Source: Marinobacterium arenosum (GTDB taxonomy: Bacteria; Pseudomonadota; Gammaproteobacteria; Pseudomonadales; Balneatricaceae). Taken from it: 64,000 nt of DNA. Within the stretch, counting starts at the first letter, position 1; each line of letters begins with the position of its first letter. The DNA is taken from NCBI RefSeq assembly GCF_019795155.1, contig NZ_JAILYN010000026.1, forward strand, positions 1-64,000, given 5' to 3'. The notes under the pieces are model-generated. The model saw nothing but the letters and a program-made list of their open reading frames with translations, made no database searches and was not told the DNA's origin. This document shows positions 56,396 to 64,000 of this stretch, in pieces. Made by a program: the position numbers and the translations under genes.

Positions 56396-56431
56396 CGAAA
56401 AAAACGGCCGCTGCGTAGCGGCCGTTTTTTG
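56396..56431. terminator. Bidirectional terminator between asmA and mutY
   Basis: The perfect ACGGCCGCT/AGCGGCCGT stem has a GCGT loop with an A-run on the left and a T-run on the right, so it works in either direction. On the minus strand it separates asmA from mutY. A short degenerate REP-like block (about 56440-56545) lies between it and the asmA stop. Confidence 0.85.
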
Positions 56432-56547
56432 TGGCAACAATTGATCGCCCACGGAGCAGGCTCTGTAGGGCGTCCTCCGAGGCTACGAAGCTCGGATGTA
56501 GCCCTGGATGGCGCTGTTCTAACACCGTAGCGCCTTGTTATAAAAAA

Positions 56548-58725
56548 TTAATCGCCGAACAGGCCTTTCAACAGCTTCTTGGCGCCCTCTTCGCCGCCCA
56601 GCTTTTCGCCCAATTTGTCGCCGAGCTTATCGCCCAGTTTCTGCTCCAGCTCCTCTTTCTTCTCTTCGATCTTCTCCTTGGCCTTGGCTTTGACTTCGGC
56701 GGTCATCAGCTCCTTGAACACGCTGAGGTCAGGCTTGCATAGCTTGGCCGGCTCGGTATCGAAGCTGCCCTTGCAGTTGACCGGCCATTCGACCCCCTCG
56801 ATCTTGCCGGGGATGCGGCAGGTCTTCTTGAACAGGTTCTCCTCGATCACCAGCCCCAGCCGGTAGTCGAGCAACGCCTGCGGCAGGTCGACGGCACCGC
56901 GGCCATTCAGGGTCATCGCATCGAGCGAGGCTTTCAGGTCCGGGTTGTTGATCACCCCATTGGTGATCCGGGTGGTGGCGTTGAGGTTGGCAAACGGCGT
57001 GGAACGGTCCACCTGCGGGGTGTTGATGCCCAGCGAACCGACGGTGTTCATCCCCTGGCAGATGGTCTGTGCCATGTCGATCCCCCGGATCTCGCCGTCC
57101 TTCATCTGCACCGCCGCGTTGCCGGTCATGCTGTGGACGATGTCATGCACCGAACGACCGCGGCTGGTGATATCGGCCTGGCTGCTGAAACTGCCGGTCA
57201 ATTTGTCGACGTTGGCGGCACTCTTCAGCAGATCGCCGATCTGGATATTGCTGACCTTTTTGACGGTGTGCAGTTTGATCGGCTGCATACGGGTATCCAG
57301 CGTCAGTTGGTTGCGCACCGTGCCGCCATAGAGGTCGGCATTCAGCCGGCGGGCGTTGACCAGACCGTTATGAGCGCTGATCGCCAGGTCGACGTTGCTG
57401 ATATCCAGCTTGTTGAGTTTCAGCGCGGCCAGCTTGAAGGTGCTGTCCAGGTTCAGTGCTTTGAGCGGCTCGACCGGAATGACCGGCTCCTTGGAGTAGC
57501 GTTCGCCGCCGGCGCTGCCACTGTCGGCAGCCGGAGCCACCTGCTTGGCGTCTTTCTGCGGCGGCAGGTAGCGGTCGGCGTCGAGGCTATCGCCGGCCAG
57601 GTTCAGGCGGATCGCGCCGTTGGCCAGGTCGTAGGCGGCGTCGCCGTTGAAGGTGGTGTCATCCAGCTTGAGGGTCAGCTGCTTGGCGGTCAGAGTGTTG
57701 GCCGGGCCGTCCAGCTGGGCGGCCAGGCTGACTTTTTTCAACACGTTCGGATCGCTGGTTTCGATCTTCGGCTGGCCCAGCGTCGCCAGCAGGGCCTGCA
57801 GGTCGAACGGCGCCAGCACCAGCGAACCGGACAGCTTCGGCTTGACGAAGTCCTGCACCGCCAGCTCGCCGCTGGCATTCAGGTTGGCCAGACTCAGCTT
57901 CAGGTTGTTCAGCTGGGCGCTCTGCTTGTTGAGGTCGCTGTCGATATCGGCGGCCAGCTTGAGCGGCAGGGTTTGCTCGCCCAACGCCGCCGCGGTCAGT
58001 TGCAGGGTACTGTCCAGCCCCTTGGCGCGATACTGCTGCTTGGCCAGGTCGAGGTAGAACTCGGCCTGCAGCTTGGCATCGACCGACGCGGCCGGCTGGT
58101 TCTGGCCGGCCTGGAACTGGCGGGCCTTGAAGCTCAGCTCGGCCGGGAAGAAGGCATTGGTCACCACCTGACCGGTGGCCAGGTTGAGGTCGGTCAGTTC
58201 GAGGCGGGTGCCGCTGAGCCGGTCGTCGTAGCTCAGCTGGCCGTTACTGATGGCGATGCTCTCGATATCCAGCTGCAAGGCGGCGCCACCGGCGGCCTCG
58301 GCGGCGCTGTCCGGTTTGGCGGCTGCGGCTGGTTGGGCGGCTGGCAGGCTCCAGTTATTGCCACTCTTGTCCTGTACCAGGCTCAGCTGCAGGCCGTCGA
58401 CCACCAGGCTCTGCATCTCGACCCGGCCTCCCAGCAGGGCCGGCAGGCGTACCGCCAGTTTGGCTTGCTGTAGACTGGCCAGTGGCGCCTTGTCCGGGTA
58501 GCGGGCGTCGATCTGGTTGACCTCCAGGCCCAGCCAAGGGAACACCGACCAGCCGATATCGCCGTTGATCTTCAGCTCTATGCCGGCCTGCTCCAGCGCC
58601 AGCTGTTCAATCTCCGGCTTGTATTCGTTGGGATCGAACAACGCGCTGAGAATCGCGCCGCCGGCTACCACCAGAATGACTACTACCAGTACCAGCCCGG
58701 CCAGTACCTTCAATAACGTCTTCAT
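56548..58725 (-). CDS. AsmA family protein
   Basis: The 725-residue protein has one N-terminal membrane helix (LAGLVLVVVILVVAGGAIL) and a long periplasmic AsmA-like repeat region, ending in a charged tail with repeated GDKLG/GEKLG units. AsmA-like proteins are proposed to move phospholipids between membranes. The start is ATG 58725 after GGAGG; an in-frame codon at 58764 is less likely. The gene sits between mutY and hisB as in Pseudomonas. Confidence 0.92.
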   Translation of the reverse strand: MKTLLKVLAGLVLVVVILVVAGGAILSALFDPNEYKPEIEQLALEQAGIELKINGDIGWSVFPWLGLEVNQIDARYPDKAPLASLQQAKLAVRLPALLGGRVEMQSLVVDGLQLSLVQDKSGNNWSLPAAQPAAAAKPDSAAEAAGGAALQLDIESIAISNGQLSYDDRLSGTRLELTDLNLATGQVVTNAFFPAELSFKARQFQAGQNQPAASVDAKLQAEFYLDLAKQQYRAKGLDSTLQLTAAALGEQTLPLKLAADIDSDLNKQSAQLNNLKLSLANLNASGELAVQDFVKPKLSGSLVLAPFDLQALLATLGQPKIETSDPNVLKKVSLAAQLDGPANTLTAKQLTLKLDDTTFNGDAAYDLANGAIRLNLAGDSLDADRYLPPQKDAKQVAPAADSGSAGGERYSKEPVIPVEPLKALNLDSTFKLAALKLNKLDISNVDLAISAHNGLVNARRLNADLYGGTVRNQLTLDTRMQPIKLHTVKKVSNIQIGDLLKSAANVDKLTGSFSSQADITSRGRSVHDIVHSMTGNAAVQMKDGEIRGIDMAQTICQGMNTVGSLGINTPQVDRSTPFANLNATTRITNGVINNPDLKASLDAMTLNGRGAVDLPQALLDYRLGLVIEENLFKKTCRIPGKIEGVEWPVNCKGSFDTEPAKLCKPDLSVFKELMTAEVKAKAKEKIEEKKEELEQKLGDKLGDKLGEKLGGEEGAKKLLKGLFGD

Positions 58726-58866
58726 TACCGCCTCCTGCAGAAAGACGGGCCGCTGAACGGCCACCTTGAATCTATGCGCGCCATGTTAACAAGACTTTAG
58801 TGCATCTGAACGACAGTATGGCTATTTCGGCAGGGTTCGACAGCGGCATTGGCCGGCCATTGGTTG

Positions 58867-58872
58867 TATAAT
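58867..58872 (+). promoter_or_regulatory. Possible -10 box of the his operon
   Basis: A perfect TATAAT lies 37 bp before the hisB start codon. No good -35 hexamer is found at the usual distance, so the call rests on the -10 alone. Confidence 0.35.
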
Positions 58873-58908
58873 GTGCGCTTTTCGGCGAACCAGCGGAGAA
58901 CACCAAGC

Positions 58909-59502
58909 ATGGCTGAGCGTAAAGCCACGGTTACCCGTAACACCCTGGAAACCCAGATCACCGCGTCGGTGAACCTGGACGGCACCGGTGTATTCAAAGC
59001 AGAAACCGGTGTGCCCTTCCTCGAGCACATGATGGAGCAGATCTCCCGTCATGGCCTGATCGACCTGGATATTCAGGCCAACGGCGACACTCATATCGAC
59101 GACCATCATACCGTCGAGGATGTGGGCATCACCCTGGGCCAGGCATTCGCCCAGGCGGTTGGCGACAAGAAGGGGATCATGCGTTACGGTCACGCTTACT
59201 GCCCGCTGGACGAGGCGCTGTCGCGGGTGGTGGTCGATTTCTCCGGCCGGCCTAGCCTGCATATGGATGTAGAATTCACCCGGGCGAGCATCGGCAAAAT
59301 GGACACCCAGCTGTTCTGGGAGTTTTTCCAGGGCTTCGTCAACCACGCCGGCATCACCCTGCATATCGACAACCTGAAGGGGTTCAACGCCCACCACCAG
59401 GCGGAAACCATCTTCAAGGCGTTCGGCCGGGCACTGCGCTTCGCATTGGAGATCGACGCCCGCGCCGCTGACAAGATGCCATCGACCAAGGGTGTGCTCT
59501 GA
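58909..59502 (+). CDS. hisB: Imidazoleglycerol-phosphate dehydratase
   Basis: The 197-residue enzyme performs the seventh step of histidine synthesis, dehydrating imidazole glycerol phosphate. It has the two signature blocks [11 protein letters not shown] and FNAHHQAE. It is the monofunctional form without the histidinol-phosphatase half found in enterics. ATG 58909 (MAERKATV) is the family start; the longer frame from 58849 is not supported. hisH follows after 2 bp. Confidence 0.96.
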   Translation: MAERKATVTRNTLETQITASVNLDGTGVFKAETGVPFLEHMMEQISRHGLIDLDIQANGDTHIDDHHTVEDVGITLGQAFAQAVGDKKGIMRYGHAYCPLDEALSRVVVDFSGRPSLHMDVEFTRASIGKMDTQLFWEFFQGFVNHAGITLHIDNLKGFNAHHQAETIFKAFGRALRFALEIDARAADKMPSTKGVL

Positions 59503-59504
59503 TC

Positions 59505-60152
59505 ATGAATACGGTTGCAGTAATTGACTACGGCATGGGCAACCTGCACTCGGTTGCCAAGGCACTGGAACATGTCGCACCCGATGCCCGGGTGCTGGTG
59601 ACCAACGATCCGCAGCAGGTGCGTGAGGCCGACCGGGTATTGCTGCCGGGCGTCGGCGCGATCCGTGACTGCATGGCGGAGATCCTGCGCCAGGGCGTCG
59701 ACAGGGAGGTCGCCGAGGCGATCGCTTCCGGCAAGCCGTTCCTCGGCATCTGCGTCGGCATGCAGGCCTTGATGCAGCACTCCGAGGAGAACAACGGCGT
59801 CGACTGCCTGGGCCATTTCGACGGTCAGGTGAAGTTCTTCGGCGACGACCTGCGCGATGCCGACGGCGAGAAGCTGAAGGTGCCGCATATGGGCTGGAAT
59901 ATCGTCGAACAGACCCTCGACCATCCGCTCTGGGCCGGCATCGACAACGGCAGCCGGTTCTATTTCGTACACAGTTACTATGTGAAGGCCGACAGTCGCG
60001 CCGAAGTGGCGGCGACCTGTGAATACGGTGTGGAGTTCGATGTGGCGCTGGCGCGGGACAATGTGTTCCTGACCCAGTTCCACCCGGAGAAGAGCCACAC
60101 CGCCGGCCTGCAGCTGCTGAAGAATTTTATGAGTTGGGATGCAAAAAGCTGA
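59505..60152 (+). CDS. hisH: Imidazole glycerol phosphate synthase, glutaminase subunit
   Basis: The 215-residue HisH releases ammonia from glutamine for HisF. The nucleophile Cys83 is in GICVGMQ, and His193 and Glu195 in QFHPEKSH complete the triad. The ATG follows the hisB stop by two bases, which implies coupled translation. The 103 bp gap before hisA contains the repeated word GTAAGCTT with dyad symmetry. Confidence 0.96.
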   Translation: MNTVAVIDYGMGNLHSVAKALEHVAPDARVLVTNDPQQVREADRVLLPGVGAIRDCMAEILRQGVDREVAEAIASGKPFLGICVGMQALMQHSEENNGVDCLGHFDGQVKFFGDDLRDADGEKLKVPHMGWNIVEQTLDHPLWAGIDNGSRFYFVHSYYVKADSRAEVAATCEYGVEFDVALARDNVFLTQFHPEKSHTAGLQLLKNFMSWDAKS

Positions 60153-60255
60153 CAGCCGTAAGCTTCAAGCCACAAGTGGACGTTGCCGGCAGCTGTAAGC
60201 TTGTGCTTGCAGCTCTGGCAGCGGCCCCGAACTCTTTAGTACAGGATTAGATTCA

Positions 60256-60993
60256 ATGCTGATTATCCCCGCGATCGATCTGAAAGACGGCAAGTGCGTG
60301 CGCCTGCGCCAGGGCCGGATGGATGACTCCACGGTGTTCTCCGACAACCCGGTGGACATGGCCACCAAGTGGGTCGATGCCGGTTGCCGCCGGTTGCACC
60401 TGGTCGATCTGAACGGCGCTTTCGCCGGTGAGCCGGTCAACGGCGAGATCGTCAAGGCGATCGCCGAGAAGTACCCGAAACTGCCGATCCAGATCGGCGG
60501 CGGTATCCGCAGCGGCGAGATCATCGAAGCCTACCTCAGCGCCGGCGTCAGCTACGTGATCATCGGCACCAAGGCGGTCAAGGAGCCGGCCTTCGTCACT
60601 GAGATGTGCCAGCAGTTCAAGGGCAACATCATCGTCGGCCTGGATGCCCAGGACGGCTACGTGGCGATCGACGGCTGGGCCGAGGTGACCGACGTCAAGG
60701 CGGTCGAGCTGGCGCGCCAGTTCCGCAACGACGGCGTCGAGTCGATCGTCTACACCGATATCAGCCGCGACGGCATGATGCAGGGCGTCAACGTCGAAGC
60801 GACCGTCGATCTGGCCCAGCAGGCCGGCATCCCGGTGATCGCTTCCGGCGGCGTTACCGATATCGAGGATATCCGTAAGCTGGCGGCGGTGGCCGACAAG
60901 GGGATCCTGGGCGCGATCACCGGCCGGGCGATCTACGAAGGTACGCTGGATGTCGCCGAAGCCCAGCAGCTGGCTGATTCGCTGGCCAGCTAA
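60256..60993 (+). CDS. hisA: Phosphoribosylformimino-5-aminoimidazole carboxamide ribotide isomerase
   Basis: The 245-residue TIM-barrel enzyme performs the Amadori-type isomerisation step. Asp8 ([12 protein letters not shown]) is the catalytic acid, and the half-barrel repeats are seen as IQIGGGIRS and VIASGGVTD. Full length. The start follows a weak site. hisF follows after 33 bp. Confidence 0.96.
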   Translation: MLIIPAIDLKDGKCVRLRQGRMDDSTVFSDNPVDMATKWVDAGCRRLHLVDLNGAFAGEPVNGEIVKAIAEKYPKLPIQIGGGIRSGEIIEAYLSAGVSYVIIGTKAVKEPAFVTEMCQQFKGNIIVGLDAQDGYVAIDGWAEVTDVKAVELARQFRNDGVESIVYTDISRDGMMQGVNVEATVDLAQQAGIPVIASGGVTDIEDIRKLAAVADKGILGAITGRAIYEGTLDVAEAQQLADSLAS

Positions 60994-61026
60994 GCTTTAT
61001 AAGGCTTTAACTAGAGGTATACGAGA

Positions 61027-61800
61027 ATGGCTCTGGCAAAACGTATCATCCCCTGCCTGGACGTCGAGAACGGCCGGGTGGTGAAAGGGGTCCAGTTTGT
61101 CGATATCCGCGATGCCGGCGACCCGGTTGAGGTGGCCAAGCGCTACAACGAGCAGGGTGCCGACGAGATTACCTTCCTGGATATCACCGCCAGCCATGAG
61201 GGCCGCGAGACCACCGTCGACACCGTGCGCAGGATGGCGGCGGAGGTGTTCATCCCGCTGACTGTCGGTGGCGGCATCCGCACCTGCGACGATATCCGCA
61301 CCATGCTGAACGCCGGTGCCGACAAGGTGTCGATCAACACCGCCGCGGTGTTCAACCCGGAGTTCGTGCGCGAGGCGGCCGAGCGGTTCGGCTCCCAGTG
61401 CATCGTGGTGGCAATCGACGCCAAGAAGGTGTCCCAGCCGGGCGAGCCGGACAAGTGGGAGATCTTTACCCACGGCGGCCGCAAGCCGACCGGCCTGGAT
61501 GCGATCGACTGGGCCCGCAAGATGGTCGAACTGGGTGCCGGCGAGATCCTGCTGACCTCGATGGATCAGGATGGCGTCAAGAACGGCTATGACATCGGCC
61601 TGACCCGGGCGATCTCCGAAGCGGTACACGTGCCGGTGATCGCCTCCGGCGGGGTCGGCAACCTCGACCACCTGGTGGAGGGCTGTACCGACGGCAAGGC
61701 CGATGCGGTGCTGGCGGCGTCGATCTTCCACTTCGGCGAGTACAGCATTCCGCAAGCCAAGGAGCATATGCGCCAGGCCGGGGTCGAAGTACGACTCTGA
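61027..61800 (+). CDS. hisF: Imidazole glycerol phosphate synthase, cyclase subunit
   Basis: The 257-residue barrel takes ammonia from HisH to close the imidazole ring. Asp12 ([13 protein letters not shown]) and the later Asp in VAIDAKK are the catalytic acids, and the phosphate-binding VGGGIRT and ASGGVGN loops are present. It ends the hisBHAF operon; hisG, D, C, I and E are not in the window. Confidence 0.96.
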   Translation: MALAKRIIPCLDVENGRVVKGVQFVDIRDAGDPVEVAKRYNEQGADEITFLDITASHEGRETTVDTVRRMAAEVFIPLTVGGGIRTCDDIRTMLNAGADKVSINTAAVFNPEFVREAAERFGSQCIVVAIDAKKVSQPGEPDKWEIFTHGGRKPTGLDAIDWARKMVELGAGEILLTSMDQDGVKNGYDIGLTRAISEAVHVPVIASGGVGNLDHLVEGCTDGKADAVLAASIFHFGEYSIPQAKEHMRQAGVEVRL

Positions 61801-61829
61801 CGGCAAAGGCCGCATTGGTTATTAAAAAG

Positions 61830-61866
61830 ACCGCTGCACGGTTCCGCCGGCAGCGGTTTTTTGTTT
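61830..61866 (+). terminator. Rho-independent terminator after hisF
   Basis: ACCGCTG pairs with CAGCGGT around an imperfect inner stem, followed by a long T-run broken by one G. Confidence 0.85.
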
Positions 61867-62008
61867 TTAAGCTTTGGGCTAAGAGCTACGAGCCGGCGTC
61901 ACTCGGGCTCTGAAGATGTCATCGCATTACCGGATGCCTCCCACGACGCTTGGTCAGAGGGTGGGAGGCGCGCCCTCGCGGCGACTGGTAACTCCAGGGA
62001 ACACTTAG

Positions 62009-62106
62009 CACGGTAGGTTGGGGTGAGTTCGACGAAGCCCAGCGGATGGCTTTTGCTTGCCTGTATAATGTTGGGGTTCGTACCTCACCCGCAACCTACG
62101 ACCGTG
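62009..62106. repeat. Palindromic element with GTAGGTTGGGGTGAG ends
   Basis: The left arm CACGGTAGGTTGGGGTGAG is mirrored by CTCACCCGCAACCTACGACCGTG on the right, about 98 bp overall. Similar palindromes are scattered in many gammaproteobacterial genomes. The interval 61801-62340 otherwise contains the hisF terminator and no gene. Confidence 0.65.
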
Positions 62107-62340
62107 CCATATCTGCCGCGGCTAAGGCCCCTACGGAAATATCGGAGCCACCATTGGATGAATGTACGCAGCTCAAAAAAGGTGACAGATCGTCAAAAAA
62201 TTACATTCTTCGTTTTTACTGCAGTTTTTTATTGGCCGTATATCTGATCTGATAGGCTCCATAAGGGGCGTATCTGTATCTATTGCCAACAGGCTATCGG
62301 GCATAGACTGCGGGCCCGAAAACCAACTGAAGGATTAGTT

Positions 62341-63348
62341 ATGCGAAGTCGATGGTTGCCGTTTTCCCTGCTAACTCTGCTAACCCTGCTGGCCGGCGTT
62401 GTGCAGGCGGCCAGCGTGCGTGTGGCGCCGCTGTACAGCCTGGTCAGCCCGGTCGAATACAGCGCGCCGGCGCGGGTGGTGGCCGACGATCACAGTATTC
62501 TCAGCGCCCAGATCAGCGGCCTGGTGGAGCAGGTCATGGTCCGGGTCGGTGACCAGGTGGAGTCGGGCCAGCCGCTGGTCCTGCTGGAGTGCAGCGACTA
62601 TCGGCTGGCATTGAACCAGGCGGAGAGCAGCCGGTTGTCGCTGCAGGCGCAGATCCGGCTGGCGCGGGCGCAGTTGGCTAGGGCGGAAAAATTGCTGAAG
62701 CAACGTAATGCCCCGGAGGAGCTGCGCGACCAGCGACAGGCGGAACTGGACCGGCTGTTGGCCGATCGTCAGGGGGCCGATCTGCAGATCGACAATGCCC
62801 GCCTGGCGGTGCAGCGTTGCTCGGTCAGTGCGCCCTTTGCCGGGGTGGTGACCGAACGGCCGGCGACCGAAGGCAGCCTGGCCAATCCCGGCACCCCGCT
62901 GATCAAGCTGCTGCGCAGCGATCGAATCGAGCTGTCCGCCGAACTGCCGCTGGCCCAGGTCGGTTCGCTGCAACGCAGTCCGCAACTGAACTTCGTCAAT
63001 CATGGTCACGACTATCCGCTCAGCCTGCGTGCAGTGTTGCCGCTGGTCGATAGCCGCACCCGCACCCGCGAGGTGCGACTGCGATTCACCGACCAGCCGG
63101 CGTTGGCCGGCAGCAGCGGCCGGCTGATCTGGCAGGCCGCCGAGCCGCGCCTGCCGGTGGCGCTGGTGGTCAAGCGTGACGGCCAGCTGGGGGTGATGCT
63201 GTACCAGGACGGCAAGGCGCGCTTCCAGCCGCTGCCCGGTGCGCTGGAGGGGCAGGCGGCCCCGGTTGACCTGCCGCCGGACAGCCGGGTGATTGTCGAG
63301 GGGCAGCATGCGGTCAATGACGGCGATGCCGTCGAGCTGAAGGAGTAG
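62341..63348 (+). CDS. RND efflux periplasmic adaptor
   Basis: The 335-residue membrane-fusion protein has a signal peptide (to about residue 23, ending VQA), a split lipoyl-like domain (VMVRVGDQVESGQPLVLLE and the matching CSVSAPFAGVVTERP) around a coiled-coil hairpin (about 80-140), then beta domains. AAGGA precedes the ATG. The pump gene follows 4 bp after the stop. Confidence 0.92.
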   Translation: MRSRWLPFSLLTLLTLLAGVVQAASVRVAPLYSLVSPVEYSAPARVVADDHSILSAQISGLVEQVMVRVGDQVESGQPLVLLECSDYRLALNQAESSRLSLQAQIRLARAQLARAEKLLKQRNAPEELRDQRQAELDRLLADRQGADLQIDNARLAVQRCSVSAPFAGVVTERPATEGSLANPGTPLIKLLRSDRIELSAELPLAQVGSLQRSPQLNFVNHGHDYPLSLRAVLPLVDSRTRTREVRLRFTDQPALAGSSGRLIWQAAEPRLPVALVVKRDGQLGVMLYQDGKARFQPLPGALEGQAAPVDLPPDSRVIVEGQHAVNDGDAVELKE

Positions 63349-63352
63349 ACCG

Positions 63353-64000
63353 ATGCTGCAGCGACTGATCGGCCATCATGTGCTGGCCAACCTGCTGTTC
63401 GTGCTGGTACTGGTGCTCGGCACGCTGGCCTACAACCTGCTGCCGCGCCAGCAGGACCCGACCATCAACTTCAACTGGATCGTGGTCACCACGGTGCTGC
63501 CGGGTGCCTCGGCGGAGGATATCGAGCGGCGGGTGACCGACCCGCTGGAGGAGGCGATCCAGAATATCTCCGATATCAAGTTCGCCTCGTCCAACAGCCG
63601 TGAGGGCGTCTCCAGCTTGCTGATCCGGTTCGAGGATATAGACGCGCGCACCTTCGACAAACGGATCAACGACCTGCGCCGCGAGATCCAGAACGCCGAG
63701 GACGAGCTACCGGAGGCGGCCAGCGACCCGGTGATTCTCGAGCTGACCAGCGCCAACGCCTTCCCCAGCGTCACGGTGGCGGTGGTTGGCCAGGCCGACG
63801 ACGAGAACCTGCGTCTGCAGGCACGCAATATCGAGAAGGACCTGGAGCGACTGGCCGGCGTCGACCGGGTCGATCCGATCGGCCTGGATGACCCGGAACT
63901 GCAAGTCAACTTCGACCCGCAGGTGCTGCAGGCGCTACAGCTGTCACCGACCCTGCTGGCCGACAGCGTGGCGCTCTGGTTCCGCGATATCTCTGCCGGC
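63353..64000 (+). CDS. RND efflux pump, inner-membrane subunit (5' part)
   Basis: The first 216 codons are present and the gene runs off the window in frame. It has TM1 (HHVLANLLFVLVLVLGTLAY) and the start of the porter domain (TVLPGASAEDIERRVTDPLEEAI). The RQQDP segment after TM1 is typical of the HAE-1 family. Translation is likely coupled to the adaptor, and GGAG lies in the adaptor's last codons. Confidence 0.93.
   Translation, partial: MLQRLIGHHVLANLLFVLVLVLGTLAYNLLPRQQDPTINFNWIVVTTVLPGASAEDIERRVTDPLEEAIQNISDIKFASSNSREGVSSLLIRFEDIDARTFDKRINDLRREIQNAEDELPEAASDPVILELTSANAFPSVTVAVVGQADDENLRLQARNIEKDLERLAGVDRVDPIGLDDPELQVNFDPQVLQALQLSPTLLADSVALWFRDISAG

Overview
The window is chromosomal DNA from a GC-rich, respiratory gammaproteobacterium. 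The family content (EtfBA, FadBA, DUF1329/DUF1302 pair, MarC, PsiE, HrpB, YggX-MutY-AsmA-HisBHAF order) points to the Pseudomonadales/Oceanospirillales side, probably a marine or environmental relative of Pseudomonas. I cannot name a genus from sequence reading alone. No phage, plasmid backbone, intact insertion sequence or CRISPR array is visible. Mobile DNA is limited to small palindromic elements (REP/BIME-like arrays and three MITE-like elements) and to deletion scars.

Layout. 1-720: tandem 92-93 bp REP-like repeats. 0.7-6.3 kb: etfB-etfA and fadB-fadA, the electron transfer flavoprotein and the beta-oxidation complex. 6.5-8.1 kb: a diguanylate cyclase relative that lacks its GGDEF motif. 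8.5-15.0 kb: a lipid-related group (DUF1329, DUF1302, AraC regulator, acyl-CoA dehydrogenase). 15.1-19.3 kb: membrane proteins (MarC, PsiE, CNNM), a glutamine amidotransferase and a HAD hydrolase. 19.4-20.1 kb: the scar of a lost transport locus, with an ABC ATPase tail and a GntR/UTRA tail facing each other. 20.2-30.4 kb: four c-di-GMP-type proteins around hrpB. 30.6-34.1 kb: a MerR/LitR-like regulator, DUF523-DUF1722 protein and photolyase, with TGTACA operators between. 34.2-36.0 kb: PhnP-like hydrolase, SMR transporter and an EF-P paralogue. 36.3-40.5 kb: an RND efflux pair. 40.6-42.4 kb: CBS protein, poorly resolved small ORFs and a SemiSWEET.

42.7-50.0 kb holds the best-integrated pathway. 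An operon reading leftward from a near-consensus sigma-54 promoter encodes a guanidinobutyrase-type ureohydrolase, a YjiH-type membrane protein, a ThDP decarboxylase resembling 2-ketoarginine decarboxylase, and an aldehyde dehydrogenase. A sigma-54 activator gene is divergent. Together they would turn 2-ketoarginine into 4-aminobutyrate and urea.

50.1-64.0 kb: a GFA protein; tRNA-Phe followed by eroded copies of its own 3' end; yggX; a large GGDEF-EAL protein; mutY; asmA; the hisB-hisH-hisA-hisF operon; and the start of a second RND system that runs off the window. Signalling by c-di-GMP is a strong theme: six proteins carry GGDEF, EAL or HD-GYP-like domains, one of them degenerate.
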